Origin: Candidatus Salinicoccus stercoripullorum
GTDB lineage: Bacteria; Bacillota; Bacilli; Staphylococcales; Salinicoccaceae
NCBI GenBank assembly: GCA_019113295.1
Contig: DXHR01000003.1
Location: 1-64,000 of the forward strand
DNA length: 64,000 bases
Direction: 5' to 3'
Numbering within the stretch: the first letter of the stretch is position 1; every line of letters begins with the position of its first letter. Of the stretch, positions 34,623-46,047 are shown in pieces. The position numbers were made by a program, and so were the translations under genes. Under the pieces are notes generated by a model. That model was not told where the DNA came from and did no database searches. It was given only the letters and a program-made list of their open reading frames with translations.

Positions 34623-35323
34623 TGCTGCTGTATGAAGGCAAGGCTAAAAAAGTTTTTAAGACTGAAGACCCTGAAGTGCTTCGTATCGAATACAAGGATG
34701 AAGTGACGGCCGGCAACGGTGTCAGGCATGATTTCATGGAAGGAAAGGGCCGGCTGAACAACCTTATTTCCTCCGACATTTTCAAATATCTGGAGAAAAA
34801 CGGCGTAAAGTCCCACTTCATCGAACGCGTAAGCGATACGGAACAGACTGTGAAACCGGTGGCTATCATTCCGCTGGAAGTGACGGTACGCAACAGGGCG
34901 GCCGGAAGTATTGTCAAACGGCTCGGTTTTGAAAAAGGTGCGGAATTCACACCGCCGCTTGTGGAATTTTATTATAAAAAAGACGCGCTGAATGACCCGA
35001 TACTGACAGACGGCCATGTGCTGGAACTCGGTATTGCAACCGGAGCAGAAATCGGGGAACTGAAGGCGGCGGCGCTCAAAGTCAACGATGTCCTCATCAG
35101 GATGATGGGCATGATGGGTATGGAACTGGCCGATTTCAAAGTCGAATTCGGCAGGGATAATGCAGGGGACATCCTCCTTGCCGATGAAATATCCCCGGAT
35201 ACATGCCGCATATGGGATGCCGGGACCAATGAAAATTTCGACAAGGATGTCTACCGCGAAAACACAGGATCCCTCATCGATACTTACACAAAATTCTATG
35301 AAAAGATGGAGGCAGTAAAATAA
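34622..35323 (+). CDS. purC: Phosphoribosylaminoimidazole-succinocarboxamide synthase
   Basis: 233 residues. ATG at 34622 shares its A with the purK TGA; AAGGAG is 8 nt upstream. [40 protein letters not shown] and [12 protein letters not shown] are SAICAR-synthetase signatures. Joins CAIR and aspartate. Confidence 0.97.
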   Translation: MLLYEGKAKKVFKTEDPEVLRIEYKDEVTAGNGVRHDFMEGKGRLNNLISSDIFKYLEKNGVKSHFIERVSDTEQTVKPVAIIPLEVTVRNRAAGSIVKRLGFEKGAEFTPPLVEFYYKKDALNDPILTDGHVLELGIATGAEIGELKAAALKVNDVLIRMMGMMGMELADFKVEFGRDNAGDILLADEISPDTCRIWDAGTNENFDKDVYRENTGSLIDTYTKFYEKMEAVK

Positions 35324-35580
35324 TGAAAAAAGTAGAACTTAAAGTGACACTACAACCGCAGGTGCTCGATACACAGGGTGAGGCGCTGAACCGTGCAGTG
35401 AATGAACTCGGGCATGATGAAATCAGCAATATCCGTGTCGGCAAGGTCCTCTATTTTGATATTGATGAGACGGAGGCGGACAACATTGACAGAATAGTCA
35501 AATCCCTGTCTGAACGCCTGTTCACCAATACAGTGATCGAAACGTATGAGTATACAATTTTGGATGAGGTGTCGGAATGA
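35323..35580 (+). CDS. purS: FGAM synthase subunit PurS
   Basis: 85 residues, TAATG overlap with purC. The small subunit bridges PurQ and PurL in the three-part Gram-positive FGAM synthase: [20 protein letters not shown] and [10 protein letters not shown] are typical. Confidence 0.96.
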   Translation: MKKVELKVTLQPQVLDTQGEALNRAVNELGHDEISNIRVGKVLYFDIDETEADNIDRIVKSLSERLFTNTVIETYEYTILDEVSE

Positions 35581-36248
35581 AGAAATTCGCAGTGATACAG
35601 TTTCCAGGTTCCAACTGTGACCGCGACCTGCTGAATGCCGCTTTGAAGGCCGGGGCCGAGGCGGAATTTGTAGATTACAGGGCGGCATCGCTCACCGGGT
35701 ATGATGGTGTGCTCATCCCCGGCGGCTTCTCCTTCGGGGACTATCTCCGCAGCGGAGCGATGGCGGCGGTCGCCCCGGTGACAAAAGCGATCAAAGAAGC
35801 GGCGGATGCAGGCAAGCCGGTTCTCGGCATATGCAACGGTTTCCAGATCCTGACTGAAATCGGACTGCTCCCGGGCGCCCTCATCTTCAACGATCAGCAT
35901 ACTTTCGTCTCCCGCAATGAATCGTTGAAAGTCGTCAACAATGAAACGGCATTCACCCGCGGCTACGGGAAAGATGAAGATGTCATATATCCGGTTGCCC
36001 ATGGGGAGGGCCATTATTACTGTGACGATGCGGCATATGAAAAGCTGGCAGAAAACAACCAGATTGTACTGACATACAATGAAAACCCGAACGGTTCGAG
36101 GAATGACATCGCCGGCATCGTGAATGAACGCGGCAACGTGCTCGGCATGATGCCGCACCCTGAACGTGCGCTTGAGACGCTGCTCGGCAGCGACGATGGA
36201 TTGAAATTATTTGAGGAAATGATCAAGTGGGAGGCAAATCATGTCTAG
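35577..36248 (+). CDS. purQ: FGAM synthase glutaminase subunit PurQ
   Basis: 223 residues, ATGA overlap with purS. Class I glutaminase: [24 protein letters not shown], nucleophile Cys in [11 protein letters not shown], and the PHPERA histidine/glutamate. Delivers ammonia to PurL. Confidence 0.97.
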   Translation: MKKFAVIQFPGSNCDRDLLNAALKAGAEAEFVDYRAASLTGYDGVLIPGGFSFGDYLRSGAMAAVAPVTKAIKEAADAGKPVLGICNGFQILTEIGLLPGALIFNDQHTFVSRNESLKVVNNETAFTRGYGKDEDVIYPVAHGEGHYYCDDAAYEKLAENNQIVLTYNENPNGSRNDIAGIVNERGNVLGMMPHPERALETLLGSDDGLKLFEEMIKWEANHV

Positions 36249-38421
36249 ATTCAATGAACCAGCAATAGAAGACATCAGAAACCAGAAACTCTATGCGGAA
36301 ATGGGCCTGACGGATGCGGAGTACGAAAAGGTGATCGATATTCTCGGCCGGGAGCCGAACTACACGGAGACCGGCATTTTCTCGGTAATGTGGAGTGAAC
36401 ATTGCTCATATAAGCATTCAAAACCTTTCCTCAAGCAGTTCCCGACTTCCGGGGAACGCGTGCTGATGGGACCTGGTGAAGGTGCGGGTGTTGTGGACAT
36501 CGGTGACAACCAGGCGGTCGTCTTCAAAGTGGAGTCCCATAATCATCCCTCGGCAGTCGAACCGTATCAGGGAGCCGCGACGGGTGTCGGCGGCATTATC
36601 CGTGACATCGTCTCCATCGGTGCACGCCCGGTCGGGCTGCTCAATTCTCTCAGATTCGGCGAACTGACTGGAGCGAACAACCGCCGACTGCTGCGCGGCG
36701 TCGTCTCCGGCATCGGCGGCTACGGCAACTGCATCGGCATACCGACAGTATCCGGGGAAGTGGAATTCGATCCGTCATATGACGGGAATCCGCTGGTCAA
36801 CGCGATGTGCGTAGGCGTGATGGACCATGACAAAGTGCAGAAGGGTACAGCTAAAGGTATCGGCAATAAGGTGATCTACGTCGGTCTCAAGACGGGGCGC
36901 GACGGTATCCACGGTGCAACATTCGCCTCGGAAGAGCTGAGTGAAGAGTCCGAATCCAAACGGCCGTCCGTGCAGATCGGAGACCCGTTCACGGGCAAGA
37001 AACTCATGGAAGCGACGCTTGCTGCCATCGATCAGCCTGAACTCGTCGGCATCCAGGATATGGGGGCGGCCGGCCTTACTTCCTCAAGCTCTGAGATGGC
37101 GGCCAAAGGCGAAGCGGGCATGAACCTCTACCTGGAGCAGGTGCCGGTGAGGGAAGCGGGGATCAGCCCTTATGAAATGATGCTTTCCGAAACCCAGGAG
37201 CGCATGCTGCTCGTTGTCGAAGACGGTACGGAGCAGAAGTTTCTCGATATGTTCGAAAACTTCGAGCTCGACGCGGCAGTCATCGGCGAGGTGACGGATT
37301 CGGACAGGCTGAAACTTTATTATGAAGATGAACTTTATGCGGATATCCCGGTACAGCCTCTGTCCGATGAAGCGCCTGTCTATATCCTCGAAGGCAGAAA
37401 ACCACAGACGGATGAAAAGATCTATGACTATTCAAAAGAAGATCTGAACAAAGTGTTCGATGAATTGACCGGTCACCCGACACATGGTTCCAAGCGTTAC
37501 ATCTACGAGCAGTATGACAACCAGGTCGGTTCGAATACGGTACAGAAGTCCGGATTCGGCTCCGGCGTCGTCAGGGTCGAAGGGACAAAGAAGGCGATTG
37601 CGATGGCTATCGACGGCAAGAGCCGCTATGTCTATGCGGATCCATACAACGGCGGCAAGGAAGTGGTTGCACAGGCATTCAGAAGCATCATAGCGACAGG
37701 TGCCGAACCGCTTGCGATGACGGACTGTCTGAACTACGGCAGCCCTGAAAACCCTGAAATCTACAGCCAGCTTGAAGAATCGACGAAAGGGATGGCGGAA
37801 GCCTGCCGGGCACTCGTAACGCCGGTCGTCTCCGGCAATGTGAGCCTGTACAATGAAAACAGGACCGCTTCCATCCTGCCGACACCGGTCATCGGCATGG
37901 TCGGACTGATCGAAGATGTGAATTTCATGGACGGTCTGTCCATCGGAACGGGAGATGCGCTGTACCTGGTGGGAGAGACGGAGAAATCGTTCGCAGGAAG
38001 CCAGATTGAAAAACTGATTGATAATGAAGTGTCGAAACAGACCCGCGAGATCGACCTTGAACTCGAATACAGCCGCGGCATGGATCTGCGCCGGCGCCTC
38101 ACAGAAGGTGACATCAGGAAGATTTCTCCGGTGGGACGCGGCGGCATCGCCGTCAAACTGGCACAGCTCGCTGCATTCCATGGACTCGGCCTGGATGTTT
38201 CGGTTGATATCGACGGCGAGGACCTCTTCGCCGAGAACGCATCGAGATACATCGTTGTTGCGGATGCCGGAAAAGAAATCAAAGATGCAGTGGAGATAGG
38301 AAGACTGACAGAAGAAGGATTCAGAATCAAAACACGTGATGCAGAGATCAGGAGAGATCTTGCTGAAGTTGCAGAAGCGTGGGAAGGGGCAATCCCGAAA
38401 TGTATGACATCCGTGGATTGA
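36241..38421 (+). CDS. purL: FGAM synthase large subunit PurL
   Basis: 726 residues, the short Gram-positive form lacking fused glutaminase and PurS parts. Overlaps purQ by 8 nt. [36 protein letters not shown] and [16 protein letters not shown] are diagnostic of the ATP- and FGAR-binding domains. Confidence 0.97.
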   Translation: MSRFNEPAIEDIRNQKLYAEMGLTDAEYEKVIDILGREPNYTETGIFSVMWSEHCSYKHSKPFLKQFPTSGERVLMGPGEGAGVVDIGDNQAVVFKVESHNHPSAVEPYQGAATGVGGIIRDIVSIGARPVGLLNSLRFGELTGANNRRLLRGVVSGIGGYGNCIGIPTVSGEVEFDPSYDGNPLVNAMCVGVMDHDKVQKGTAKGIGNKVIYVGLKTGRDGIHGATFASEELSEESESKRPSVQIGDPFTGKKLMEATLAAIDQPELVGIQDMGAAGLTSSSSEMAAKGEAGMNLYLEQVPVREAGISPYEMMLSETQERMLLVVEDGTEQKFLDMFENFELDAAVIGEVTDSDRLKLYYEDELYADIPVQPLSDEAPVYILEGRKPQTDEKIYDYSKEDLNKVFDELTGHPTHGSKRYIYEQYDNQVGSNTVQKSGFGSGVVRVEGTKKAIAMAIDGKSRYVYADPYNGGKEVVAQAFRSIIATGAEPLAMTDCLNYGSPENPEIYSQLEESTKGMAEACRALVTPVVSGNVSLYNENRTASILPTPVIGMVGLIEDVNFMDGLSIGTGDALYLVGETEKSFAGSQIEKLIDNEVSKQTREIDLELEYSRGMDLRRRLTEGDIRKISPVGRGGIAVKLAQLAAFHGLGLDVSVDIDGEDLFAENASRYIVVADAGKEIKDAVEIGRLTEEGFRIKTRDAEIRRDLAEVAEAWEGAIPKCMTSVD

Positions 38422-39818
38422 ACGAAGAATGTGGAATATTTGGAGTATGGGATCATGAACGGGCAAGCGAACTGACGTATATCGGATTGCACAGCCTGCA
38501 GCACAGGGGCCAGGAAGGCGCGGGCATCGTATGCTCGAGCGGCGATTATCTGTTCGGTGCCCGCGGCATGGGGCTCCTGACCGAGGCGCTCTCGAAGGAC
38601 CAGCTGGTCTCCCTGCGCAAATTCCCGCATGCCATCGGACATGTGCGGTATGCGACGACAGGCGGCAGCGAACTGTCCAACGTACAGCCGTTCCTGTTCA
38701 AGAGCCACCGAGGTGATCTCGGCCTCGCCCATAACGGCAATCTGGTGAACGCGGTGAAGCTCCGCACGGCACTGGAGGATGATGGGGCGATCTTCCAGAC
38801 ATCATCCGATTCGGAAGTTCTGGCACATCTGCTCCGCAAGAATAAGAGCAGTGACAGGAAGACGCGTATGAAATCAGCACTCAGGCAGCTTAAGGGCGCA
38901 TTTGCCTTCGTCGTGCTGGATGAAGATTCACTGACGATTGCGCTTGATGACCATGGCGTCCGCCCGCTCATGCTCGGAAAGATAGACGACTCCTACTGCG
39001 TGGCCAGTGAGACGTGTGCATTTACGGCGACCGGTGCGGAGTATATCCGTGATATCGAGCCGGGGGAACTGATCACACTGAGTGATGACGGTATCGACTT
39101 CGACCGGTATACGGACAGCGAGAAGCCGAATATGTGCTCGATGGAATATATATATTTCGCACGGGCGGATTCGGAATTCCGTCACACTTCAACGTACACG
39201 ATCCGCAAATCGCTCGGCAAACAGCTGGCCAAAGAGATGGATGTGGACGCAGACATCGTCATCGGCGTCCCGGATTCGAGTCTGGCTGCAGCCAAAGGAT
39301 TCTCGGAGGAAGCGGGCATCAAGCAGGAGCAGGGGCTGCTGAAGAACCGCTACGTCGGCAGGACATTCATCTCCCCCGGGCAGGAGGCGCGCGAACGCGC
39401 TGTACGCATGAAGCTCTCACCGGTGAGGGATGTCGTGGAAGGGAAACGCATCATCGTCATCGATGATTCCATCGTGCGGGGGACGACGAGCCGCTTCATC
39501 GTGAAGGCACTCAGGAAGGCGGGGGCGAAAGAGGTGCACATGGGCGTATCTTCACCGCCGCTTAAAAATCCATGCTTCTATGGCATTGATGTGTCCACCC
39601 ACGCAGAAATCATCGCATCCCAGAAATCCACCGAGGAGATCCGTGAGGAAATCGATGCGGACTCCCTGACGTATCTGTCGGTGGACGCGATGCATGACGT
39701 CTATCATTCATACGGCTCAAGAGGGCAGTGTGATGCATGCTTTACGGGGAACTATCCGATTGAAATCATTGATCAGGTCCTGCCTCAGGAAAAAGATCTG
39801 AAGACGAAAGGAGTCTGA
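38400..39818 (+). CDS. purF: Amidophosphoribosyltransferase
   Basis: 472 residues from the ATG at 38400, inside the purL 3' end. This start gives a propeptide [10 protein letters not shown] before Cys11 (CGIFGV), matching the self-cleaved propeptide of the Bacillus enzyme; the GTG at 38379 would lengthen it. [10 protein letters not shown], the PRPP loop [12 protein letters not shown] and Fe-S-type cysteines (C in QCDACFTG) are present. Commits PRPP to purines and is the feedback-controlled step. Confidence 0.96.
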   Translation: MYDIRGLNEECGIFGVWDHERASELTYIGLHSLQHRGQEGAGIVCSSGDYLFGARGMGLLTEALSKDQLVSLRKFPHAIGHVRYATTGGSELSNVQPFLFKSHRGDLGLAHNGNLVNAVKLRTALEDDGAIFQTSSDSEVLAHLLRKNKSSDRKTRMKSALRQLKGAFAFVVLDEDSLTIALDDHGVRPLMLGKIDDSYCVASETCAFTATGAEYIRDIEPGELITLSDDGIDFDRYTDSEKPNMCSMEYIYFARADSEFRHTSTYTIRKSLGKQLAKEMDVDADIVIGVPDSSLAAAKGFSEEAGIKQEQGLLKNRYVGRTFISPGQEARERAVRMKLSPVRDVVEGKRIIVIDDSIVRGTTSRFIVKALRKAGAKEVHMGVSSPPLKNPCFYGIDVSTHAEIIASQKSTEEIREEIDADSLTYLSVDAMHDVYHSYGSRGQCDACFTGNYPIEIIDQVLPQEKDLKTKGV

Positions 39819-39819
39819 C

Positions 39820-40842
39820 ATGTCAGAACAATACAAGAAGGCCGGCGTCGATATCGAAGCCGGCTATGAAGCGGTTGAAAGAATGAAGACTCATGTCCGG
39901 CGCACGATGCGCAGGGAAGTCATCGGCGGCTTGGGCGGCTTTGGTGCGGCATTCGACCTGTCCGAACTTAATATGAAATCTCCGGTACTCGTATCGGGCA
40001 CGGATGGTGTCGGTACGAAACTCAAACTCGCGATCGATCACGGGCGTCATACTACGATCGGCATCGATGCGGTGGCGATGTGTGTGAACGATATTCTGAC
40101 AACCGGTGCCGAGCCGCTCTATTTCCTCGATTATATCGCTGTCAATAAAGTGGTTCCGGAAATGGTTGCTGACATCGTGGACGGTGTGTCGGAAGGCTGC
40201 GTGCAGGCCGGCTGTGCACTGATCGGCGGGGAGACTGCAGAGATGGGTGAGATGTACGGAAGCGGCGAATATGACATTGCCGGGTTCGCCGCCGGTGCAG
40301 TGGAGAAGGAGGAATACATCGACGGCTCCGGCGTAAAGCCGGGGGACAGGATCATCGGCCTCGCCTCAAGCGGCATCCATTCCAACGGCTACAGCCTGGT
40401 CAGGAAACTCATTGCTGACAATGACATTGATGTAAACGGCGATCTTGACGGGCAGCCGATCATCGATCAGCTGCTTGAACCGACACGCATCTATGTAAAA
40501 GGCGTGCAGGCACTCATGGAAAAGGTGGATGTCAAAGCGATGAGCCATATTACCGGAGGCGGTTTCATCGAAAACATCCCGCGCGCCCTGCCCGAACATC
40601 TTGGTGCGGATATTGACGTGAGCGGCATCGAAGTGCCCCGCATCATTTCATGGCTGCTCGAGCTTGGCGAAATCGACTCCCGGGAAGCATACAACGTTTT
40701 CAATATGGGGATTGGTTTCATAGTTGCAGTTGATGAAAATGCTGCAGACGAAGCTGTCCGCGTGCTCGAATCGGCGGGGGAAAACCCACAGATCATCGGT
40801 ACTGTGACCGGAGAAAGCGGAGTCAGGATCCATGGCCGTTAA
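39820..40842 (+). CDS. purM: Phosphoribosylformylglycinamidine cyclo-ligase
   Basis: 340 residues, AAGGAG 6 nt upstream, 1 nt after pur[29 protein letters not shown] and [13 protein letters not shown] mark AIR synthetase. Confidence 0.97.
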   Translation: MSEQYKKAGVDIEAGYEAVERMKTHVRRTMRREVIGGLGGFGAAFDLSELNMKSPVLVSGTDGVGTKLKLAIDHGRHTTIGIDAVAMCVNDILTTGAEPLYFLDYIAVNKVVPEMVADIVDGVSEGCVQAGCALIGGETAEMGEMYGSGEYDIAGFAAGAVEKEEYIDGSGVKPGDRIIGLASSGIHSNGYSLVRKLIADNDIDVNGDLDGQPIIDQLLEPTRIYVKGVQALMEKVDVKAMSHITGGGFIENIPRALPEHLGADIDVSGIEVPRIISWLLELGEIDSREAYNVFNMGIGFIVAVDENAADEAVRVLESAGENPQIIGTVTGESGVRIHGR

Positions 40843-41401
40843 AGCGGCGGTCCTTGCCTCCGGCGGCGGCTCGAACTTCGAGAACCTGGTCAGGCATTCA
40901 GGCGGCATCGGCATAGACGTGGAAGTCTTGATCACAGATCACGGAAATGCCCATGCAATCGAGCGTGCAGGAAGGCTCGGGGTGCCGGCACGCGTATTCC
41001 AGCGGGAAGACTTTGAATCAGGAGAATCCCATGAGCATGCGATACTTGAAGCACTGCATGAATATGAGGTGGAGTATGTACTGCTTGCAGGTTATATGCG
41101 CATACTCTCACGCCACTTCATACAGGCATACGAGCACCGCATCATCAATCTTCATCCTTCCCTGCTCCCTTCGTTCAAGGGCAGGAACGGGATAGCCGAT
41201 GCGTTCGATTATGGTGTGAAAGTGACTGGCGTGACGATACATTTCGTAGATGCAGGCATCGATACAGGGGAAATCATAGCCCAGGAGGCGATTGAAATCT
41301 CTGAAAATGATACACTTGAAGTGCTGGAGAATAAAATACACAGCCTCGAATATGAACTCTATCCAAGAGCATTAAAAAAAGTGATTGAAGGTGTGGAATG
41401 A
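40832..41401 (+). CDS. purN: Phosphoribosylglycinamide formyltransferase
   Basis: 189 residues, overlapping purM by 11 nt. [34 protein letters not shown] (catalytic His) and [14 protein letters not shown]-type motif ([16 protein letters not shown]). Uses 10-formyl-THF, the product of FolD. Confidence 0.97.
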   Translation: MAVKAAVLASGGGSNFENLVRHSGGIGIDVEVLITDHGNAHAIERAGRLGVPARVFQREDFESGESHEHAILEALHEYEVEYVLLAGYMRILSRHFIQAYEHRIINLHPSLLPSFKGRNGIADAFDYGVKVTGVTIHFVDAGIDTGEIIAQEAIEISENDTLEVLENKIHSLEYELYPRALKKVIEGVE

Positions 41402-42879
41402 TGAAAAAAGCATTGATCAGCGTTTCTGATAAAAGCGGTCTGGAAGCTTTCGTCCGCGGTCTTGTCCGAAATGGCTATGAAATCTATTCGACCGGAGGGA
41501 CACAAAAGGCGATTGAATCCTTCGGTGTGGCAGTCAAAGGTGTAAACGTCCTGACAGATTTTGAAGAGATCATGGACGGCCGTGTCAAGACGCTCCACCC
41601 GTCGGTCCACGGAGGCATACTTGCCGACCGGGACAATCCGGAGCATATGGAGGAACTGAAGAAGAACGGCATCGGAACGATCGACCTCGTAGCAGTCAAT
41701 CTCTATCCTTTCAAGGAAACCGTCAGGAAGGAAGGGGTCACAGAAAACGAAGCGGTAGAGAATATCGATATCGGCGGCCCGACTATGCTGCGCGCCGCAG
41801 CGAAAAATTTCAGGCATGTGACGACGGTCGTGGATCCTGAAGATTACGGGGAAGTGATCCAGAAAATAGAGGAAGGCACTCTGGACATTACATACCGGCG
41901 GGGTCTGATGATCAAAGTATTCAGCCACACGAATGATTACGACCAGGCGATCGTGAATCATTTCAGCCAGGCGGAAGAAGCGCTGCGCTACGGGGAGAAT
42001 CCACATCAGACTGCCCGTCTTGTCCGTACGTCGGATAAGCACAATACCATCCTGAATGCGGATGTCCTTCATGGCAAGGCGCTCTCCTACAACAACCTGC
42101 GGGATGCGGATACGGCCTTTGCACTGGCGAAGAAATTCGACATGCCGGCAGCTGTGGCGGTAAAGCACATGAATCCGTGCGGTGTGGGCACAGGCGCGAC
42201 GATTGCAGAGGCGTTCAAAAATGCACACGAAGCAGATTCCCAGTCCATATTCGGCGGCATTGTCGCACTGAACAAGACGGTCGATAAGGAGACTGCCGAT
42301 CAGCTCCACGGCATTTTCCTCGAAGTGATCATTGCTCCTTCCTTCGATGAAGCGGCGCTTGAAGTGCTGACACAGAAGAAGAACATCCGTCTGCTCGAAG
42401 TGGACTTCCATGAAGATGAGCATGCTGAAGAGTTTGTCAGTGTCTCCGGGGGTTACCTTGTGCAGAGTGCGGATACAGGCTCACTCAGGGAACAGGACAT
42501 CAAAGTGGTTACAAAAGCCGGCCCGACCAGGGAGCAGATGAAAGCCATGGCCCTTGCGTGGGAAGTGGCCAAACACGTCAAAAGCAATGCCATCGTCCTT
42601 GCGAACGACCGGCAGACAGTGGGAATCGGAGCGGGTCAGATGAACCGCGTCGGTGCATTGAAAATCGCCATCGACCGGGCCCTTGAACTGGGTGACAATG
42701 TCGTCATGGCAAGTGACGGATTCTTCCCGATGCCGGATACCGTCCAGCTCGCGCATGAACACGGCATAAAGTCCATCATCCAGCCCGGCGGTTCCAAGCG
42801 GGATCAGGAATCCATCGATTACTGTGATGCGCATGATATGGCCATGGTCGTTACAGGCATGCGCCACTTCAAACATTAG
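41398..42879 (+). CDS. purH: Bifunctional AICAR transformylase / IMP cyclohydrolase
   Basis: 493 residues. Two adjacent ATGs (41398, 41401) overlap the purN stop; either could be used. [13 protein letters not shown] and the N-terminal cyclohydrolase half ([15 protein letters not shown]) are followed by the transformylase half ([34 protein letters not shown]). Last two steps to IMP. Confidence 0.97.
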   Translation: MMKKALISVSDKSGLEAFVRGLVRNGYEIYSTGGTQKAIESFGVAVKGVNVLTDFEEIMDGRVKTLHPSVHGGILADRDNPEHMEELKKNGIGTIDLVAVNLYPFKETVRKEGVTENEAVENIDIGGPTMLRAAAKNFRHVTTVVDPEDYGEVIQKIEEGTLDITYRRGLMIKVFSHTNDYDQAIVNHFSQAEEALRYGENPHQTARLVRTSDKHNTILNADVLHGKALSYNNLRDADTAFALAKKFDMPAAVAVKHMNPCGVGTGATIAEAFKNAHEADSQSIFGGIVALNKTVDKETADQLHGIFLEVIIAPSFDEAALEVLTQKKNIRLLEVDFHEDEHAEEFVSVSGGYLVQSADTGSLREQDIKVVTKAGPTREQMKAMALAWEVAKHVKSNAIVLANDRQTVGIGAGQMNRVGALKIAIDRALELGDNVVMASDGFFPMPDTVQLAHEHGIKSIIQPGGSKRDQESIDYCDAHDMAMVVTGMRHFKH

Positions 42880-42947
42880 AACGACAGGTAGAATAGATGG
42901 TCCTGAGTGGACATGAAAGTGCCTCTTACACTGAAAGGAGCAGACTT

Positions 42948-44195
42948 ATGAATGTAGCGGTGATCGGCGGCGGAGGCCGCGAACACGCTTTAGTGAGAAA
43001 ATTTGCAGAATCCCGTAAAGTGGACCGGATCTTTGCAATACCCGGCAATGCGGGAATGTCCGATGTTGCCGAGGTGATACACGGCGTTACGGAAAACGAT
43101 TTTGAAGCCATTGCCGGCGTCTGTCTTGAGAATGAAGTCGAGTGGGTGGTTGTCGGACCGGAAGCACCGCTTACTGAAGGGATCGTGGATTGTCTTGAGG
43201 ATGAATACGGCATCAGGGTGTTCGGCCCGCGAAAGAAGGAGGCTCAGATGGAGTCCTCCAAAGCCTTTACTAAGGAACTGATGGAAAAATACGATATACC
43301 GACGGCGAAGTTTGCACGCTTCGGGGATCATGACGCGGCCCGTGCCTATATTGAGAGCCATGGAGCCCCGATTGTCCTGAAAAAAGACGGTCTTGCCGCA
43401 GGTAAAGGCGTAGTGGTTGCGATGGATATGGACCAGGCGCTGGCCGGCCTGGATGAACTGATGGATGAGGACGGCAGCCCGATTGTCATCGAAGAATTCC
43501 TGGAAGGGGAAGAGTTCTCACTCATGGTACTCGTCAATGGTGAATATACCCATTCCTTCGAGATGATTGCACAGGATCACAAGCGTGCGTTCGATGGGGA
43601 CACCGGGCCAAATACAGGCGGCATGGGCGCCTATGCGCCTGTCAGCCATATAGATGAAGCGCACCGCACTGAAGCGATTGAAAAAATCATCAAGCCCGTC
43701 ACCAAAGGGATGGTGGAGGAGGGACTCGATTATTTCGGCATCCTCTACCTCGGCGCCATAGTGACTGCAGAAGGTGTCAAAGTGATAGAGTTCAATGCCC
43801 GTTTCGGGGATCCGGAAGCCCAGATCCTCCTGTCGATGATGGAGGATGATCTCGGTGAGGTCCTTGAGAAAGTTCACCGTAAAGAGCCTTTCGAGCTCAG
43901 CTTCAAACCCGGATGCATGGTCGGTGTCATGCTCGCAAGCCGCGGATATCCGAAATCCTATCAGAAAGAGAAGTATGTAGAGTTCGATACCATCCGTGAA
44001 AACTGTTATATCAGCGGATTGCGCCAGGATATGGAGGGTCTGTACATGACCTCCGGCGGCAGGGTCCTCCTTGTCACCGGATATGGTGAAACAGTGGAAC
44101 AGGCAGTGAAGACGGCATACGAAAATGTTGGACAGGTGAAGTTTGAAGAGGGGGACCTCTTCTTCAGAAAAGACATCGCCCACAGGGCTCTGTGA
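42948..44195 (+). CDS. purD: Phosphoribosylamine-glycine ligase
   Basis: 415 residues from the ATG at 42948 (GAAAGGAG 7 nt upstream); the 68-nt gap after purH is the widest inside the operon. ATP-grasp motifs: IGGGGREHAL, VLKKDGLAAGKGVVVA, NTGGMGAYAPV and EFNARFGDPEAQ. Last gene of the pur operon, followed by a strong terminator. Confidence 0.97.
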   Translation: MNVAVIGGGGREHALVRKFAESRKVDRIFAIPGNAGMSDVAEVIHGVTENDFEAIAGVCLENEVEWVVVGPEAPLTEGIVDCLEDEYGIRVFGPRKKEAQMESSKAFTKELMEKYDIPTAKFARFGDHDAARAYIESHGAPIVLKKDGLAAGKGVVVAMDMDQALAGLDELMDEDGSPIVIEEFLEGEEFSLMVLVNGEYTHSFEMIAQDHKRAFDGDTGPNTGGMGAYAPVSHIDEAHRTEAIEKIIKPVTKGMVEEGLDYFGILYLGAIVTAEGVKVIEFNARFGDPEAQILLSMMEDDLGEVLEKVHRKEPFELSFKPGCMVGVMLASRGYPKSYQKEKYVEFDTIRENCYISGLRQDMEGLYMTSGGRVLLVTGYGETVEQAVKTAYENVGQVKFEEGDLFFRKDIAHRAL

Positions 44196-44220
44196 TGGAC
44201 CGGAACAATATGTAGACACT

Positions 44221-44260
44221 GTAATACCCCGGATGAAATACGTCCGGGGTATTACTTATT
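44221..44260 (+). terminator. Terminator of the pur operon
   Basis: A perfect 13-bp stem GTAATACCCCGGA / TCCGGGGTATTAC with a 9-nt loop followed by TTATT. Confidence 0.9.
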
Positions 44261-44414
44261 CCACAGGCGTCCATGGTCATTTCAAACTGTTTTCCGCCAA
44301 TCGAAACATCTGCAAAATTCCAATGCAAATTACTACATTCCTGTTCAGTAAACTGTTTCCTTTGAATCAGAGACCACGGATACCTGATATTGCTTATATG
44401 ATTTTATCATTCAG

Positions 44415-44606
44415 CTATTCAAATGAATCCTGGATTTCCTCTTCAGTCCTGTCGGTGCCTTCTTTATCGCTTTTGATGTCTTTTCCTTTCGGGACTTTAC
44501 GGTCCTCGTTCTTCTCTACTTCATCCGCAGGGTTCTCTTCCTCGCGCGCCTTTTCGGCAGCGTCTTCGAATTCTTCCTTTTTATCTTTCCCGTCTTTGAA
44601 ACTCAT
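44415..44606 (-). CDS. Small acidic hydrophilic protein (hypothetical)
   Basis: 63 residues from the ATG ending at 44606; AGGAG is 11 nt upstream, and the alternative GTG/ATG at 44618/44615 lie too close to it. Composition is Lys, Glu, Asp and almost no hydrophobic residue (KKEEFEDAAEKAREEENPAD). Similar in style to the small proteins at 21.7-22.6 kb and likely unstructured. Confidence 0.6.
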   Translation of the reverse strand: MSFKDGKDKKEEFEDAAEKAREEENPADEVEKNEDRKVPKGKDIKSDKEGTDRTEEEIQDSFE

Positions 44607-44802
44607 TTGTGTCATCACTCCTAATCGGGTATGGATACCATATAATATTATTTTTTATCTGTATTACTTTTAGATACCCGAGAGGCATATATGATAAACA
44701 TGGTTTATGAGTCCATAAAAAATTATGGGCCAGTGTGTATTATGATTCAATGCATTGTGAAGGATAATCCTCTATAATGGGAATGGATTGAGGTGAAACT
44801 GA

Positions 44803-46047
44803 ATGAAAAAGATCAAACAGCAGAGTGAAGTCTATATCAGTATACTGCTCGGTGTATTCTTTATGCTGCTTGGCATATTCGTACTATTCAATACAGGACA
44901 TATCCGCAGCGGAACAGCGGAAGTGGATGAGTCGGAAATCAAGACTGTCTTCGATCTGGTAAACGTATTCTTCCTTGAAGGCACCACTGTCCTCAGCATG
45001 CTGATTGGTGAGTTTCCAATCATCGCCGGCATACTGATCATAGTTTTCGGAGGTGTGATGCTCAAGATTGCACGGACGATCAGACAGACGACTGAATACG
45101 ATACAGGTCTGTCGTTCTTCTTCATCGGCCTGTCGTTCTTCCTGTTCATCATCACCACCGTCCTGATGCATCAGGTATACGGATGGTTCTCGCTGCTGTA
45201 TCTGCTGGCATTCATCGTCCATATGCTTTATAACATATTCAATGAATATCTGGACCCTGAACACCGGAAAGAGCACTATATGATTATTCTTGCAGTGTAT
45301 GGATTCGCCTATTTCTTTACTCAGAATGCTGTTTATTCCAATATTGAAAGGGCGATGCCCCCGACGGATGTACTGTCGATAAATACTTTCTTTACGCTGA
45401 TCTGGGTACTGTCGCTGCTTGCGCTTGGCGTCGGCGTATTCCTGTCCAAGTCCAAAAACCTGCTCAAAAAACCGAGGAAAGAGGAGAATGCAGCACTGTC
45501 ACGGAAGGATAGACGGCAGAAGCTCGATCCGAACCAGTTTCTCGGGTTTTCAGAAAAACTTTATGATTTCAGGAACAGACTGCTCGACCGGGCGAAAAAA
45601 TTCCTTGAAATCGACTTCCCGTCATGGCTTAAGGCAAACTATGCCGAACTGCTTTTGGGTACGATTGTCCTGTTCTTCATACTGATAGAGTTCAATAACC
45701 GCCACGGCGTATTCACGGAAGGGTATTTCAGGATTTCCCAGATGAAATACATCTACGAATGGGTGAACCTGTTCCTGGCGCTTGCGCTTGCTGTCGCCTA
45801 TCTGTTCTTTACGTTTTTCAATATGACACAGAATAAGTTCTACCACCGTCAGATGATCATCATCGTGCTCCTGTGGCTGAAGCTCACCACGAGCCTGTTT
45901 ATCACACTGTTCAACGATGTCGAGCTCTCACTCTTCATCCTGCCTTTCAACATTCTGCTCGTAGTGGTATCGACACCGCTTGTTCTGATCAGTATATTCA
46001 AAGATTTTGAAGGGGATGATGATAATGAAAAGATTAAAGCATCATGA
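44803..46047 (+). CDS. Multi-span membrane protein, probable AuxA homologue
   Basis: 414 residues with about ten predicted spans in two halves, separated by a charged loop at about 220-270 (KKPRKEENAALSRKDRRQKL). In S. aureus a membrane protein in the same place between purD and ptsH is AuxA, which affects lipoteichoic-acid stability and beta-lactam tolerance. The identification rests on position and topology, not on a motif. Overlaps hutG by 23 nt. Confidence 0.65.
   Translation: MKKIKQQSEVYISILLGVFFMLLGIFVLFNTGHIRSGTAEVDESEIKTVFDLVNVFFLEGTTVLSMLIGEFPIIAGILIIVFGGVMLKIARTIRQTTEYDTGLSFFFIGLSFFLFIITTVLMHQVYGWFSLLYLLAFIVHMLYNIFNEYLDPEHRKEHYMIILAVYGFAYFFTQNAVYSNIERAMPPTDVLSINTFFTLIWVLSLLALGVGVFLSKSKNLLKKPRKEENAALSRKDRRQKLDPNQFLGFSEKLYDFRNRLLDRAKKFLEIDFPSWLKANYAELLLGTIVLFFILIEFNNRHGVFTEGYFRISQMKYIYEWVNLFLALALAVAYLFFTFFNMTQNKFYHRQMIIIVLLWLKLTTSLFITLFNDVELSLFILPFNILLVVVSTPLVLISIFKDFEGDDDNEKIKAS

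Noticed and set aside
37432-38732. Minus-strand frames of 320-340 codons opposite purL/purF
   Set aside because: The plus strand encodes clear PurL and PurF motifs across the whole range; the antisense frames match nothing and lack start signals.
41359-42423. 354-codon minus-strand frame opposite purH
   Set aside because: Mirror of PurH coding periodicity; composition is His/Cys-rich and unlike a real protein.
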